DNA of 64,000 bases from CAVTWS01 sp963732655 (GCA_963732655.1 CAVTAI010000017.1:62001-126000); one strand, 5' to 3'; numbered from the stretch's first letter, positions 26,615-34,697 are shown. Translations and numbers: made by a program. Notes: a model not told the origin generated them from the letters alone.

Positions 26615-27589
26615 ATGCGCACACCAGCCTCAGCGACCGTCCGGCCTCGATCGTTCCGACTCCGCAGGCTCGCGCCGGTCGCCGTCGCGGGCGCGGCCAT
26701 CGCCGTGTTGGCCCCGTTGGCAGCGGACGCCCAGGGCTCGGACCCCGGGCTCGTGTTCCATCCGATCTCGCCCTGCGTCGTCTACAACTCGCTCGGATCC
26801 GCCACTCCGCCGGCCAAGTTCGACATCGGCGAAACTCGATCGGTCGCCACCGTGTCGGCGGACTATTCCTCCCAGGGCGGCCAGGCGTCGTCGTGCGGGC
26901 TTCCGGCCGATGTCGAGGCGGTCCATCTCAACCTGGTGGCGGTGAACCCGGAAGGCCGGGGAGTGATCCAGGCCTGGCCCGGCGATCAGGCGGCACCGGT
27001 GAACGGCGGCGTGGCCTCGCTCGTCCAGTTCCAGATCGACAGTCCGAACCCCAACATCGCCAACGCGGCGCCGGTCGAGGTCGCCGAGGACACCGACGGC
27101 ACCGTCAAGGTGCAGGTGTTCGGGGCGAAGGTCGATGTCCAGGTGATCCTCCTCGGCTACTACACCGGCGACGAGCTGACCGCCCTCGACGGTCGGCTCG
27201 ACCAGGTCGAGGCGGACATCACGGCCCTTCAGGCCGCTCCGCCCGTGCCGGTGGTCCTGTCCGCCCGGGTCAACGAGCTCGGCGTGGTTCTCGGGGGCTC
27301 TGCGGGGATGACGACGACCAAGATCGGAGTCGGCAGGTACCGGGTCGACTTCGGGGTGGATGTGTCGAGCTGCGTGTATGCGACCAGCTCGTCGGAGTAC
27401 GCCGTGTTCATCCGCGTGACCCCCCTGGGGAGTTTGCCGTTCGCGGATTCCGTATGCGACGCTCCACGCCGGACCGAGGAGGTCGACCGTGGGCAACCAG
27501 TGGGGCGTCGGGATCATCGACACGATGATGGGCACCCGGGCGGGAGCGCAGGCCAAGCTGAACTACGAGAACCTCACCGGTATCCGTGA
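26615..27589 (+). CDS. Secreted protein with Acidimicrobiia-type surface repeat domain (3' end uncertain)
   Basis: Start ATG at 26615 with CAGGAGA upstream. A signal peptide covers about residues 1-40 (basic start, then LAPVAVAGAAIAVLAPLAAD). A surface-repeat domain follows: HPISPCVVYNS, GGQASSCGLPADVEAVHLNL, RGVIQAWPGDQ and VDVQVILLGYY, the same family as the fragment at 10.35 kb. Then comes a short coiled coil (ALDGRLDQVEADITALQ) and a C-terminal beta domain. After about 27425 the frame runs into the next gene with unlikely composition, so the true end is probably earlier through a frame error. Likely a cell-surface or matrix protein. Confidence 0.65.
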   Translation: MRTPASATVRPRSFRLRRLAPVAVAGAAIAVLAPLAADAQGSDPGLVFHPISPCVVYNSLGSATPPAKFDIGETRSVATVSADYSSQGGQASSCGLPADVEAVHLNLVAVNPEGRGVIQAWPGDQAAPVNGGVASLVQFQIDSPNPNIANAAPVEVAEDTDGTVKVQVFGAKVDVQVILLGYYTGDELTALDGRLDQVEADITALQAAPPVPVVLSARVNELGVVLGGSAGMTTTKIGVGRYRVDFGVDVSSCVYATSSSEYAVFIRVTPLGSLPFADSVCDAPRRTEEVDRGQPVGRRDHRHDDGHPGGSAGQAELREPHRYP

Positions 27590-28388
27590 TGCCGACTCGG
27601 CGAAGATGAACTTCCCCGCCCAGTACATGTTCAAGGACGTGCCCTGGAGCGATCAGGCCCGCGCCGCCGAGGAGGCCGAGGCGGAGCTGCCCGAGGGTGC
27701 GCCGCTCCTGCTTCCCTTCATGGACAAGTGGGGCGTCGAGATCGCCCTCATCGGGGTCGGTCCCGGCCGGAGCGCGGCCGTCGACGCCATCCGCTCCCAC
27801 CCCGACCGCTTCCGAGGCTGCCACGAACCCGACCCGAACGACGTCATGGGCTCCATCCGCACCATCAGGGGCCTTCACGCCGACGGCCTCATCCACGCCG
27901 TGAGCCACTTCCCGTCGGGGCGTGATCCCCAGGTGCCCATCGACGATCCGAAGATGTACGCCATCTACGCGACCTGCGTGGAGCTCGACATCCCGATGTT
28001 CTGCTGCGCCGGCATCCCCGGTCCCCGGGTGCCCTTCGCCGCCCAGCACGTCGAGCGCATCGACCGGGTGATGTACGACTTCCCCGAACTTGTCTTCGTC
28101 ACCCGCCACGGCTGCGAACCCTGGGAAGCCCTCGCCGTCAAACTCATGCTCAAGTGGCCCAACCTCTACTACTCCACTTCGGCGTTCGCCCCCAAGCACT
28201 ACCCCAAGGCCATCATCGACTACGCCAACACCCGCGGCGCCGACAAGATCATCTACGCCGGCTACTTCCCGATGGGCCTCTCCCTCGACCGCATCATGGG
28301 CGACATGCCCAACGTCGGGTTCAAGGATCACGTCTGGCCCAAGTTCCTCCGCGAGAACGCGGCCCGGGTCCTCAAGATCGAGGGGTGA
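27489..28388 (+). CDS. Amidohydrolase-2-like protein lacking most metal ligands
   Basis: A 299-residue TIM-barrel protein starting with GTG after a good GAGGAGG site. It is clearly related to amidohydrolase-2 proteins by its C-terminal half (FVTRHGCEPWEALAVKLML, YSTSAFAPKHYP, DHVWPKFLRENAARVL). However, the N-terminal D-x-H is GIIDTMMG, the barrel His position reads MFCCAGIPGPR and the final Asp block reads YAGYFPMGLSL instead of GTDYP. Only the His of RHG remains. A paralogue at 42426 shares the same changes, so this is a conserved subfamily, not decay. The next gene overlaps its stop by four bases, indicating cotranscription. Confidence 0.8.
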   Translation: MGNQWGVGIIDTMMGTRAGAQAKLNYENLTGIRDADSAKMNFPAQYMFKDVPWSDQARAAEEAEAELPEGAPLLLPFMDKWGVEIALIGVGPGRSAAVDAIRSHPDRFRGCHEPDPNDVMGSIRTIRGLHADGLIHAVSHFPSGRDPQVPIDDPKMYAIYATCVELDIPMFCCAGIPGPRVPFAAQHVERIDRVMYDFPELVFVTRHGCEPWEALAVKLMLKWPNLYYSTSAFAPKHYPKAIIDYANTRGADKIIYAGYFPMGLSLDRIMGDMPNVGFKDHVWPKFLRENAARVLKIEG

Positions 28389-29176
28389 ACGTCGAACCCC
28401 GGCCTCCGACGGCGGTGCGGCTGCTCGTCCCGGCCGGTGACGCCGAGGTCGTCACCGATCTCCTGTGGCAGCTCGGGACGACCGGGGTGGCCGAAGTCGA
28501 GACGGGCTCAGGGGTGGAGCTCACCGCCGGGTTCGGTGGCCCTCCACCACATGCGGAACTGGAGCGGCTCGGGCTCACCGTCGAGGAGCTCGAACTGTTC
28601 GACTGGGCCGCTATGTGGGCCGAACACGCAGCCGCGGTCCAGGCGGGGCCGTTCACGGTGACTCCACCGTTGATCGATGCCGGTCCCGGCGAACTCGTCC
28701 TCGTCATCGATCCGGGAGAGTCCTTCGGGCACGGCGGGCACCCCACGACCCGGCTCGTCCTCGAACAGCTCCCGATGGTCGTCAGACCGGGCCACTCCGT
28801 GCTCGACCTCGGCTCGGGCTCAGGGGTCCTGTCGATCGCCGCGGCGCGGCTCGGCGCCCGGGTCACCGCAGCCGACATCGATGCCGAAGCCCGGCGGGCG
28901 ACCCAGGCCAACGCCGAGCTGAACGGAGTCAGCCTCGACGGCATCTCGCCCGACATCGGTGCCCTCCGCGGTCCGTTCGACATCGTCCTCGTCAACGTCA
29001 CGGTCGACGTCCAGGAACACCTCGCCCCCGACGTCGAACGCCTGGCGGGAGCGGGCACGATCGTCCTGAGCGGTTTCCTGGCCGGCCAGGTCGATCGGGT
29101 GCTCGGTCGTCATGCCGAGCGGACCCTCCACCGTCGCATCGACGACGACGGCTGGGTCGCGCTCGTCCTCTCGTGA
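28385..29176 (+). CDS. prmA: PrmA-like (ribosomal protein L11) methyltransferase
   Basis: A 263-residue SAM-dependent methyltransferase. The PrmA signature is good: DPGESFGHGGHPTTRLVLEQ links the N-terminal substrate domain to the Rossmann core, with VLDLGSGSGVLSIAA as motif I and FDIVLVNVTVDVQEHLAPDV as motif IV (N-x-x in place of NILA). It is somewhat shorter in the N-terminal domain than the E. coli enzyme. GTG start at 28385 overlaps the preceding stop (GTGA). L11 trimethylation is inferred from family; actinobacterial members are poorly studied and other protein targets are possible. Confidence 0.8.
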   Translation: MNVEPRPPTAVRLLVPAGDAEVVTDLLWQLGTTGVAEVETGSGVELTAGFGGPPPHAELERLGLTVEELELFDWAAMWAEHAAAVQAGPFTVTPPLIDAGPGELVLVIDPGESFGHGGHPTTRLVLEQLPMVVRPGHSVLDLGSGSGVLSIAAARLGARVTAADIDAEARRATQANAELNGVSLDGISPDIGALRGPFDIVLVNVTVDVQEHLAPDVERLAGAGTIVLSGFLAGQVDRVLGRHAERTLHRRIDDDGWVALVLS

Positions 29177-29279
29177 CCGAGGATCGGTCGACCCTGGCCA
29201 TCGCCAGGAGACACATTCGCCAGGGTCGCGCGCCGGGGGCCAGACTGTCGGTACCGTTCGATCCCCAGGAGACTCCGAC

Positions 29280-29759
29280 ATGTCGATCCTCGATGACCTC
29301 ACGTCCAAGGCGGCTGAGGCCGCCCACATCGGGCACGACGAGTGCCCCTTCGTCGACTTCGGCGGCGGAGTGGAGCTCAAGGTCGTCCAGGTCCGCATCG
29401 GGGAGGGCCTGTGGATCGTGCGCAACCGGTTCCAGCCCGGCGTGGTCGTGCAGACGCATCGCCACACCGGCCCGGTGTTCGGCTACACGGTGTCGGGGGC
29501 CTGGAAGTACGCCGAGTACGACTACGTGAACCGAGCCGGGTCGTTCCTCTACGAACCCGCCTACTCCACCCACACCCTCACCGTGCCCGCGGACAACACC
29601 GAGCCGACCGACGTGTGGTTCCACATGTACGGCGTGAACCTGAACCTCGACGCCGACGGCAACGTCGAGAGCGTGGCCGATGGCCCCCGCACGCTGGCCG
29701 CCTACTTCATGAAATGCGAGGAACTGGGCCTCCCTCGCCCCAACGTGCTCGTCGATTGA
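29280..29759 (+). CDS. Cupin protein, 2,4'-dihydroxyacetophenone dioxygenase-like
   Basis: A 159-residue cupin. The metal-binding motif 1 is VVVQTHRHTGPVFGYTVSG (H-x-H...G) and motif 2 is around FLYEPAYSTHTLTVP, supporting an iron-type dioxygenase site. Members with this pattern are annotated as 2,4'-dihydroxyacetophenone dioxygenases, cleaving a C-C bond in aromatic ketones; the actual substrate here is unknown. ATG at 29280 follows CAGGAG. The last 394 bases of this gene recur almost unchanged at 33976-34370, on the far side of the IS30 region. This copy has the complete N-terminus and is presumed functional. Confidence 0.82.
   Translation: MSILDDLTSKAAEAAHIGHDECPFVDFGGGVELKVVQVRIGEGLWIVRNRFQPGVVVQTHRHTGPVFGYTVSGAWKYAEYDYVNRAGSFLYEPAYSTHTLTVPADNTEPTDVWFHMYGVNLNLDADGNVESVADGPRTLAAYFMKCEELGLPRPNVLVD
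29366..29759 (+). repeat. Long direct repeat, left copy (inside the cupin gene)
   Basis: 394 bases that recur in the same orientation at 33976-34370. By eye the two copies differ by two substitutions (29390 G to A, and T to C near the 3' end) and one inserted base. Between them lie 4.2 kb with the IS30 element and low-GC genes. Confidence 0.95.
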
Positions 29760-30235
29760 ACGACTCGTGGTACCGGTCGTCGCCGCTGCCGGATCCGTTA
29801 CCGTCGCGGGGCTGGATCGCTGCGGCGTACGTCCTCGGGGGCGCGCTGGCCATCCTGGCCGGACCACCGACGCTGGCCATCGCCTTCACGCCCCGGCCTG
29901 AGACCACCTGGATGGAGTTCGTGGCCTTCGCCGTTCCGGCGGCCCTCGGCCTCATGCTCATCGCCTGCGGGGTGGCGCACCGTGACCGGACGAGGCTGAT
30001 GCGGGTGATGCTCGTCCCGGTTCTGGGCGCAGCGGCGACGCTGGCGGGCGGTGGGCTCGTCCTCGCGTGCGCCGGCTCGGCCCTGGAGCAGCCCGTCGAG
30101 TGCTCTGACTCAGAGGGCACCATGCTCGTCGCGGGCACGTTGACCTCCGCCGGCGTGGCCACGCTCGGGTCTGCCTGTTCGCTAGCCGCGGCGGTGCGCG
30201 ATCGACGACCTGCCGCCCGTCGAGCTCAGCCCTGA
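29756..30235 (+). CDS. Small four-helix membrane protein
   Basis: A 159-residue hydrophobic protein with four predicted membrane spans: AAAYVLGGALAILAGPPTLA, FVAFAVPAALGLMLIACGVA, LVPVLGAAATLAGGGLVLAC and AGTLTSAGVATLGSACSLAA. Cytosolic loops are basic (HRDRTRLMR, RDRRPAARRAQP). No family is recognised. The start is probably TTG at 29756, overlapping the cupin stop; no better ATG or GTG is near. It is present only after the complete cupin copy, not after the truncated copy at 34370, which helps place the boundary of the accessory patch. Confidence 0.6.
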   Translation: MNDSWYRSSPLPDPLPSRGWIAAAYVLGGALAILAGPPTLAIAFTPRPETTWMEFVAFAVPAALGLMLIACGVAHRDRTRLMRVMLVPVLGAAATLAGGGLVLACAGSALEQPVECSDSEGTMLVAGTLTSAGVATLGSACSLAAAVRDRRPAARRAQP

Positions 30236-30332
30236 GCCCCCAGTTCCCGTGGTAGTGATTGGACGCGCGCAACAACAGCCTGCGAGACAACAACCGTCGA
30301 CTCGCGACTGCGCCTACAGAGGAGGCACGGCC

Positions 30333-30355
30333 AGTTCTAGCGGTCATTGCACGGT
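30333..30355 (+). repeat. Left terminal inverted repeat of the IS30 element
   Basis: Matches the reverse complement of 31362-31384 at 19 of 23 positions, including the shared block TGCACGGT and the outer AGTTC. Confidence 0.7.
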
Positions 30356-31307
30356 GGCGACAGCGTACAGGGTGGCGGGGCTTTGGTAGTCGAGTTTGCG
30401 TCGGCGTTGTCCGTTGATGATGTCGGCGGTGTGTTGAGCGGCAGCGGAGGTGATGATGGAGAGGTCGGTGCCACGCGGGAACCAGAACCTCCATTGGCGG
30501 TTGAGGTTCTCGATCTGGCCGCGTTGCCACGGCGAGTGCGGGTCGCAGAACCAGCAGTCGATGCCGTAAGCCTCTGCGATCTCAGGCCAGTTCGCCCACT
30601 CCGATCCTTGGTCGAAGGTGATCGAGATCAGCAGGTGTTCGGGGATCTTGTCGAGGCCGTCGACCAGGCCAGCGACCATGGCTGCGGCGGTGTAGCCCAC
30701 GGGCATCGTGACTGGGATCGAGTAGCGGGTGACGCGTTCGGTGAGCCACAGCATCGAGGACCGGTTGCGGGCGCCGATGATCTGATCGGCTTCCCAGTGG
30801 CCGAGCTCGGACCGGTCGTTCACCGGGTCGGGTCGCCGGGCGATGTTGGGCAACGCTGGGCGGACACTGGCGTGTCGTGTCTGACGGCACCGTCGACGAC
30901 GCCGACGTGTTCGCAGGCACTCGACGGCTTTCACGTCGATCGCCTCGGCGTACACCGCGGTGTAGATCGTCTCGACACACACCCGCTCAACGCCGTCCGC
31001 GGTGAGGTCAGCCCAGATCGCCTCAGGGGACCGGCCCAAGATCAGCTCGGCGCGGACCCGGTCCCGCAGCACCCCCGGGACCTCGAGGCGGCGGAGTCGT
31101 GGCCGGCGACGCTGCCGCTCAGCGTCTCGCTGCGCGATCGCCGGCCGGTACGTGACTCGACCGCCGCCCCGGTTCACCTCGCGAGCCGACCGTGGTCGCG
31201 TCACGCCCGACCCGGCGGCCGATCTCAGCCCACGACACAGACTGGTCCTCGATCAACGCGACACTGATCTCCTCACGTTCGGGCAACGACAACGGCTCGC
31301 CTGGCAT
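30344..31307 (-). CDS. IS30-family transposase (one frame break)
   Basis: About 320 residues. The N-terminal helix-turn-helix (MPGEPLSLPEREEISVALIE, then SWAEIGRRVGRDATTV) is separated from the rest (SAREVNRGGGRVTYRPAIA) by a one-base break near 31185. The DDE catalytic residues are all visible: Asp in LGHWEADQIIG, Asp in LISITFDQGSEWANWPEIAE and Glu in PHSPWQRGQIENLNRQWR. The tail INGQRRRKLDYQSPATLYA is the standard IS30 ending. With the break repaired the enzyme should be active; if the break is real the element is inert unless frameshifting occurs. Confidence 0.9.
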
Positions 31308-31361
31308 CCTGGTATCTCCAACGGTCGGTGGTGGTCATCAGCACCGGTCATCATGACCGGG

Positions 31362-31384
31362 ACCGTGCACCGACCGTTGGAACT
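31362..31384 (-). repeat. Right terminal inverted repeat of the IS30 element
   Basis: ACCGTGCACCGACCGTTGG followed by AACT, the partner of 30333-30355. It partly overlaps a 14-base inverted repeat whose other arm is at 31317-31330. Confidence 0.7.
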
Positions 31385-31393
31385 CACCCACCT

Positions 31394-31681
31394 TCATGGA
31401 ACTACAAATGTCGTCGATCCATGGAACGAGCAGGTCCAGCCGAAATCCCGCCACGACCATCTGCTGCCCTCAAACTCGGAACCGGAATACCCAACCGCCT
31501 CCAGGCAAGCGTTTGTCGGACCATCGCGCGCAACCATGAGAACGGGCCAAAGAGTCAAACGAATCATAGCAGCTGACAAGGCGACAAGGATAAAAGCCGT
31601 CCAGCCTCGAGACCAGGGCACGGGCCCCCGTGCTCTACTCGGAGAGTCCGGTCCCTCAAAGACCGGACGAGACCCAGACAC
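31394..31681 (-). CDS. Small single-span membrane protein beside the IS
   Basis: A 95-residue protein with one membrane segment (WTAFILVALSAAMIRLTLWPV) and a C-terminal outside domain containing two Cys and an aromatic motif (RWSWRDFGWTCSFHGSTT). This W-x-W...W-T-C pattern resembles short actinobacterial membrane proteins of unknown function. It stops ten bases from the IS30 right end, so the insertion did not cut it, and it overlaps the end of the next upstream gene by 26 bases, suggesting cotranscription. Codon use is less GC-rich than in the surrounding chromosome. Confidence 0.55.
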   Translation of the reverse strand: MSGSRPVFEGPDSPSRARGPVPWSRGWTAFILVALSAAMIRLTLWPVLMVARDGPTNACLEAVGYSGSEFEGSRWSWRDFGWTCSFHGSTTFVVP

Positions 31682-32841
31682 CGTCGATGTCCAAATGATA
31701 TCCCCGAGTATCTATCCACATCTGGATGTCGTCATCGCTCACTTGTGCGCCCCACGCAGTCGACCTGACATGATGCCATTGACCATCATTGGGAATATTC
31801 CAGCTATGCCCCTGCCCCGTCCAGGACGGATGACTCGCCGTCTTCAGCCAAACGCCCACGTTGCAGTAAGGTGTGCTCTTTCCGGACGCGCTTGGCGACC
31901 ATGTCGGGCAGCGGAAGTCAATATCTAGGGTGTAGTCCGTGTTGCTACCGAGGTAAAGCTGACCGCTCGAACCGCCCGAGCCTCGAATGCGAAACGTCTG
32001 GCCGACCCAAGTGGCAGTAGAGCTCTGGGGGCTCAAATATAGATAGCCGCCGCCTTGAGATGCATCGTATCCGCAGCAGTAGTTAACAATCGAGCTGTTC
32101 GAAGCTGTCCACTGAGAGACCGAGTTGGCTTCGAAGCTCCAATCTCGTGGCCAAGGCGAATCGAATACGAGGTGAATTGGCGTAGTTACGCCCGGCGAAG
32201 GCACACCCTTGTGGGCCTGCTCAGCAGGAATCATATCGAATGTGGCGTCGGAGAAGGTATATGCAGGTGATTGAGGCGCGTATAGAGAATAGCCGAGCTG
32301 CACTTGGAACGGCCCAATCTCACCGAGGGGGAATGATCTAAAGTCGCTGTCAGAGTCGCACTTCCACGACGCATAGAAGTTCGATGCAGGGTTTGCGTTC
32401 TGGAACAGCCTCATCGTGTTAAGACTGCCGAACCAGAGGACTGCATCGGTTGTATCCTCCTGATAGTCAACCTGCACCAGAGCCGACGATGGGAACCCGA
32501 TCGAGATAAAGTTCTGAGCGTTGTCACAATCCTCTTGCCCTGTGTCCTTGTATCCGATCTCCATTGTTGCGACCTGCGAATCAGGCCACGGGTCGTAGGC
32601 ACCGCTCCTCATCGCGCCCTCCGCTGTTGACTCCGTCCGTGAATCGGAAGTAGTAGGCCACGTCAAAGGTCGCACTCGAGTTCGTCATGATTGTGTAGAA
32701 ATGACGCGGCGCCCACGCCGAAATGTACTCGTCGGCCCCGTCGTACGGGCCTCCGTATGCCAGATCGACCCTCGGCAGTGAGGATGCAAGCACTACTGCT
32801 ACCACTACAAGAAGCCTGGACATGACATGTGAACGTTTCAT
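31656..32841 (-). CDS. Low-GC secreted protein with jelly-roll (CBM-like) C-terminal domain
   Basis: A signal peptide (MKRSHVMSRLLVVVAVVLAS, cleavage near VDLAYG) starts a protein of about 390 residues. The first part reads YDGADEYISAWAPRHFYTIM and DVAYYFRFTDGVNS, then continues in another frame as MRSGAYDPWPDSQVATMEIG; the break is near 32620. The last 160 residues begin WSFEANSVSQW and end HLDIDGVWVSS, the layout of a CBM4/9-type beta-sandwich, with paired Cys. Alternatively ATG at 32612, with GGAGG before it, starts a second protein. Composition is clearly lower in GC than the chromosome. Possibly a surface or secreted carbohydrate-binding protein. Confidence 0.6.
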
Positions 32842-32922
32842 AGCACGACTTCGGAGGTAGTTAGGCCTTCTACTCTTGGGACTGTGGTCGTCGTCGAATG
32901 ATCGGTACCAGTGACTACGGCT

Positions 32923-33687
32923 TCAGGCGTCTGCAGGCCAAAGGGGAACTTCATAAATAGGCTGCACGAGAGTGTTGTCAAATACTTCCACCCCGAGCGC
33001 ATCCCGCCGAAGTTCCGCCTCCAATGCTTGAGCGTTCTGAAGCGTCAACGAGAACCCAACCACAACTTGACCGCTCAGCAGCGCAGCCTCGATGTTGTAG
33101 TCCCGCGCAACTATTGAGCCGTCATCCAACGGTTCCGTTCGAATTTCTGCTAAGGCGGCTGCGAACTCGTCCTGTAGCCGATCTACGTTGCGCGTCGTGT
33201 AGACAACTGGCCTTCCATCGCTGAGTACCACGCCGGCAGAGATCGTCTCCATGGACGCAAGCAGTGATTCCTCGAGAGCCTGAGGCTGAATCGTCCTAGG
33301 CAAAGTAACAACAACGAAATACGGGCGCTCACCTATCCCGGCATATCGCTCTATCGAGCTTATCTGCTCAGACAGTGGCACCTGCGACCTTTGTAATCGA
33401 CTCAAGGCCTCCTGGGCGTCGGCCACATCCGGTTGAGGATTGATGGACGAATCCGCTTCAAGTGGTTCGATGTCACCCACGTCATACGGGACATCGATCG
33501 GAGGAGCTCCGGCGTCGAGCTCCGGCTGATCAGACCTTAGCCCCGCCGCAACAAATGGTGCGGCGCTGAAGGTAGCAGTTGCCACCAGAGTGGTTAGGAC
33601 GATGAGTAGCAGCTTGGACTTCGGCCTGCGCACCTTAAGTACCCCGACCTTGAGCGTCCGCCGTGAAATGTTCCGCCCCACTGACAA
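32923..33687 (-). CDS. Low-GC exported protein of unknown function
   Basis: A 254-residue protein with a basic start and one N-terminal membrane/signal segment (KLLLIVLTTLVATATFSAAPF, residues about 25-45). The outside domain contains an acidic linker (PIDVPYDVGDIEPLEADSS) and two similar-looking alpha/beta halves (PYFVVVTLPRTIQPQALEES and QVVVGFSLTLQNAQALEAEL). The family is not recognised. It is transcribed toward the CBM-like gene, 80 bases apart, and shares its low GC, so the two probably arrived together. Confidence 0.6.
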   Translation of the reverse strand: MSVGRNISRRTLKVGVLKVRRPKSKLLLIVLTTLVATATFSAAPFVAAGLRSDQPELDAGAPPIDVPYDVGDIEPLEADSSINPQPDVADAQEALSRLQRSQVPLSEQISSIERYAGIGERPYFVVVTLPRTIQPQALEESLLASMETISAGVVLSDGRPVVYTTRNVDRLQDEFAAALAEIRTEPLDDGSIVARDYNIEAALLSGQVVVGFSLTLQNAQALEAELRRDALGVEVFDNTLVQPIYEVPLWPADA

Positions 33688-33734
33688 GGACCGTATTGAG
33701 TGCGGTGGCCGGGGTCAAGTGAATAGCTGGTGAA

Positions 33735-33882
33735 CGACATCGGTGATCGGCGAGTTGAACCGGTCGTCGCGACAGCGGCATTGTAGATGTCGGCGGCGGG
33801 TCGACCAGTTGATGCTGCGGCGGGGCATGGTGTTGATGCGGTGTTTCATGGCTCGGAGATCGTCGGCGGTGTAGGCGTGCGC
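33735..33882 (-). pseudogene. 3' remnant of a second IS30-type transposase
   Basis: Translating the minus strand gives YTADDLRAMKHRINTMPRRS then INWST and, one frame over, DIYNAAVATTGSTRRSP. The N-x-x-PRRSINWSTPAD pattern is the C-terminal end of an IS30-family transposase and differs clearly from the intact element at 30.3 kb. No DDE region remains. The fragment ends directly against a piece of sulfotransferase coding sequence. Confidence 0.5.
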
Positions 33883-33975
33883 TTCACGTAGAAGGGCGTC
33901 TGGTCAGTGCGCAGGTACCAGTCGCGCCACTCGGGAACGATCCCCATGGTCTCGGACAGTTGGGTCGAACCGACA
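33883..33975 (-). pseudogene. Internal fragment of a sulfotransferase paralogue
   Basis: About 30 clean codons reading VGSTQLSETMGIVPEWRDWY, then LRTDQTPFYVK. This corresponds to the PEWRDWYLSTDQTPFYED segment of the sulfotransferase gene at 35.0-36.3 kb (bases 35592-35690), with roughly 85 percent nucleotide match by eye. It joins the IS30 remnant on the left and the truncated cupin on the right with no spacer. Confidence 0.65.
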
Positions 33976-34370
33976 CGGAGTGGAGCTCAAGGTCGTCCAA
34001 GTCCGCATCGGGGAGGGCCTGTGGATCGTGCGCAACCGGTTCCAGCCCGGCGTGGTCGTGCAGACGCATCGCCACACCGGCCCGGTGTTCGGCTACACGG
34101 TGTCGGGGGCCTGGAAGTACGCCGAGTACGACTACGTGAACCGAGCCGGGCTCGTTCCTCTACGAACCCGCCTACTCCACCCACACCCTCACCGTGCCCG
34201 CGGACAACACCGAGCCGACCGACGTGTGGTTCCACATGTACGGCGTGAACCTGAACCTCGACGCCGACGGCAACGTCGAGAGCGTGGCCGATGGCCCCCG
34301 CACGCTGGCCGCCTACTTCATGAAATGCGAGGAACTGGGCCTCCCCCGCCCCAACGTGCTCGTCGATTGA
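33976..34370 (+). pseudogene. Truncated, frameshifted second copy of the cupin gene
   Basis: Right copy of the long direct repeat. It repeats cupin codons from about residue 30 to the stop but lacks the first 29 codons and any start signal. An extra base in GCCGGGCTCGTTCC (GCCGGGTCGTTCC in the complete copy) shifts the frame after NRAG, so it cannot give the second metal-binding strand. Near identity to the parent implies a recent duplication or an assembly event. Confidence 0.9.
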
Positions 34371-34392
34371 GCAACCCGAGGCCCCGTTGCCG

Positions 34393-34697
34393 TCAATCCA
34401 ACAGTTCGAAACGCACGCCGATCCGGGCGTAGGTGGCGGCGGTCGCGCAGGTCGCGGGAATACAGCGTTGCCCCGACATGGTCGCACGCCGACAGCGCGA
34501 CCAGGCCGTCATAGACCGCCCCACTGGTCACCCCAGCCCGAACGAGGTCGCTCAGCATCGTGGCGGTGTCGCGCGGCGTGGCCGACGATCTGAACCCGAC
34601 GACTCCCGAGACGGGTCGAGACCTCGTCATGGTGGTCGTGCGACGCCACCAGCAACGGGACCGCCGCACTCGTGTCGACCAGATTCGGTCCGCTCAC
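34393..34697 (-). pseudogene. vapC: Degenerate PIN-domain (VapC) toxin
   Basis: The N-terminus MSGPNLVDTSAAVPLLVAS carries the first PIN Asp, and the C-terminal part is recognisable (GAVYDGLVALSACDHVGATL, then ATYARIGVRFELLD after a break near 34438). About 30 residues that normally hold the second acidic residue (E-T-Y-S-x-L-T-R-L) are missing, and at least two frame changes are present. Only about 100 codons remain against a usual 130. RNase activity is therefore unlikely. It overlaps its antitoxin gene by four bases, the normal arrangement for a pair. Confidence 0.6.

Larger units (their letters stand above)
30333..31384 (-). mobile_element. Complete IS30-family insertion sequence, about 1.05 kb
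   Basis: The element is bounded by imperfect 23-base terminal inverted repeats, left AGTTCTAGCGGTCATTGCACGG and right its near-complement, 19 of 23 matching. A single transposase gene fills it on the minus strand. Just inside the right end are two further palindromes: CCAACGGTCGGTG with CACCGACCGTTGG 37 bases apart, and CCGGTCATCATGACCGG, probably regulating transposase expression. I see no convincing target-site duplication. Size and layout fit the IS30 family. Confidence 0.8.
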
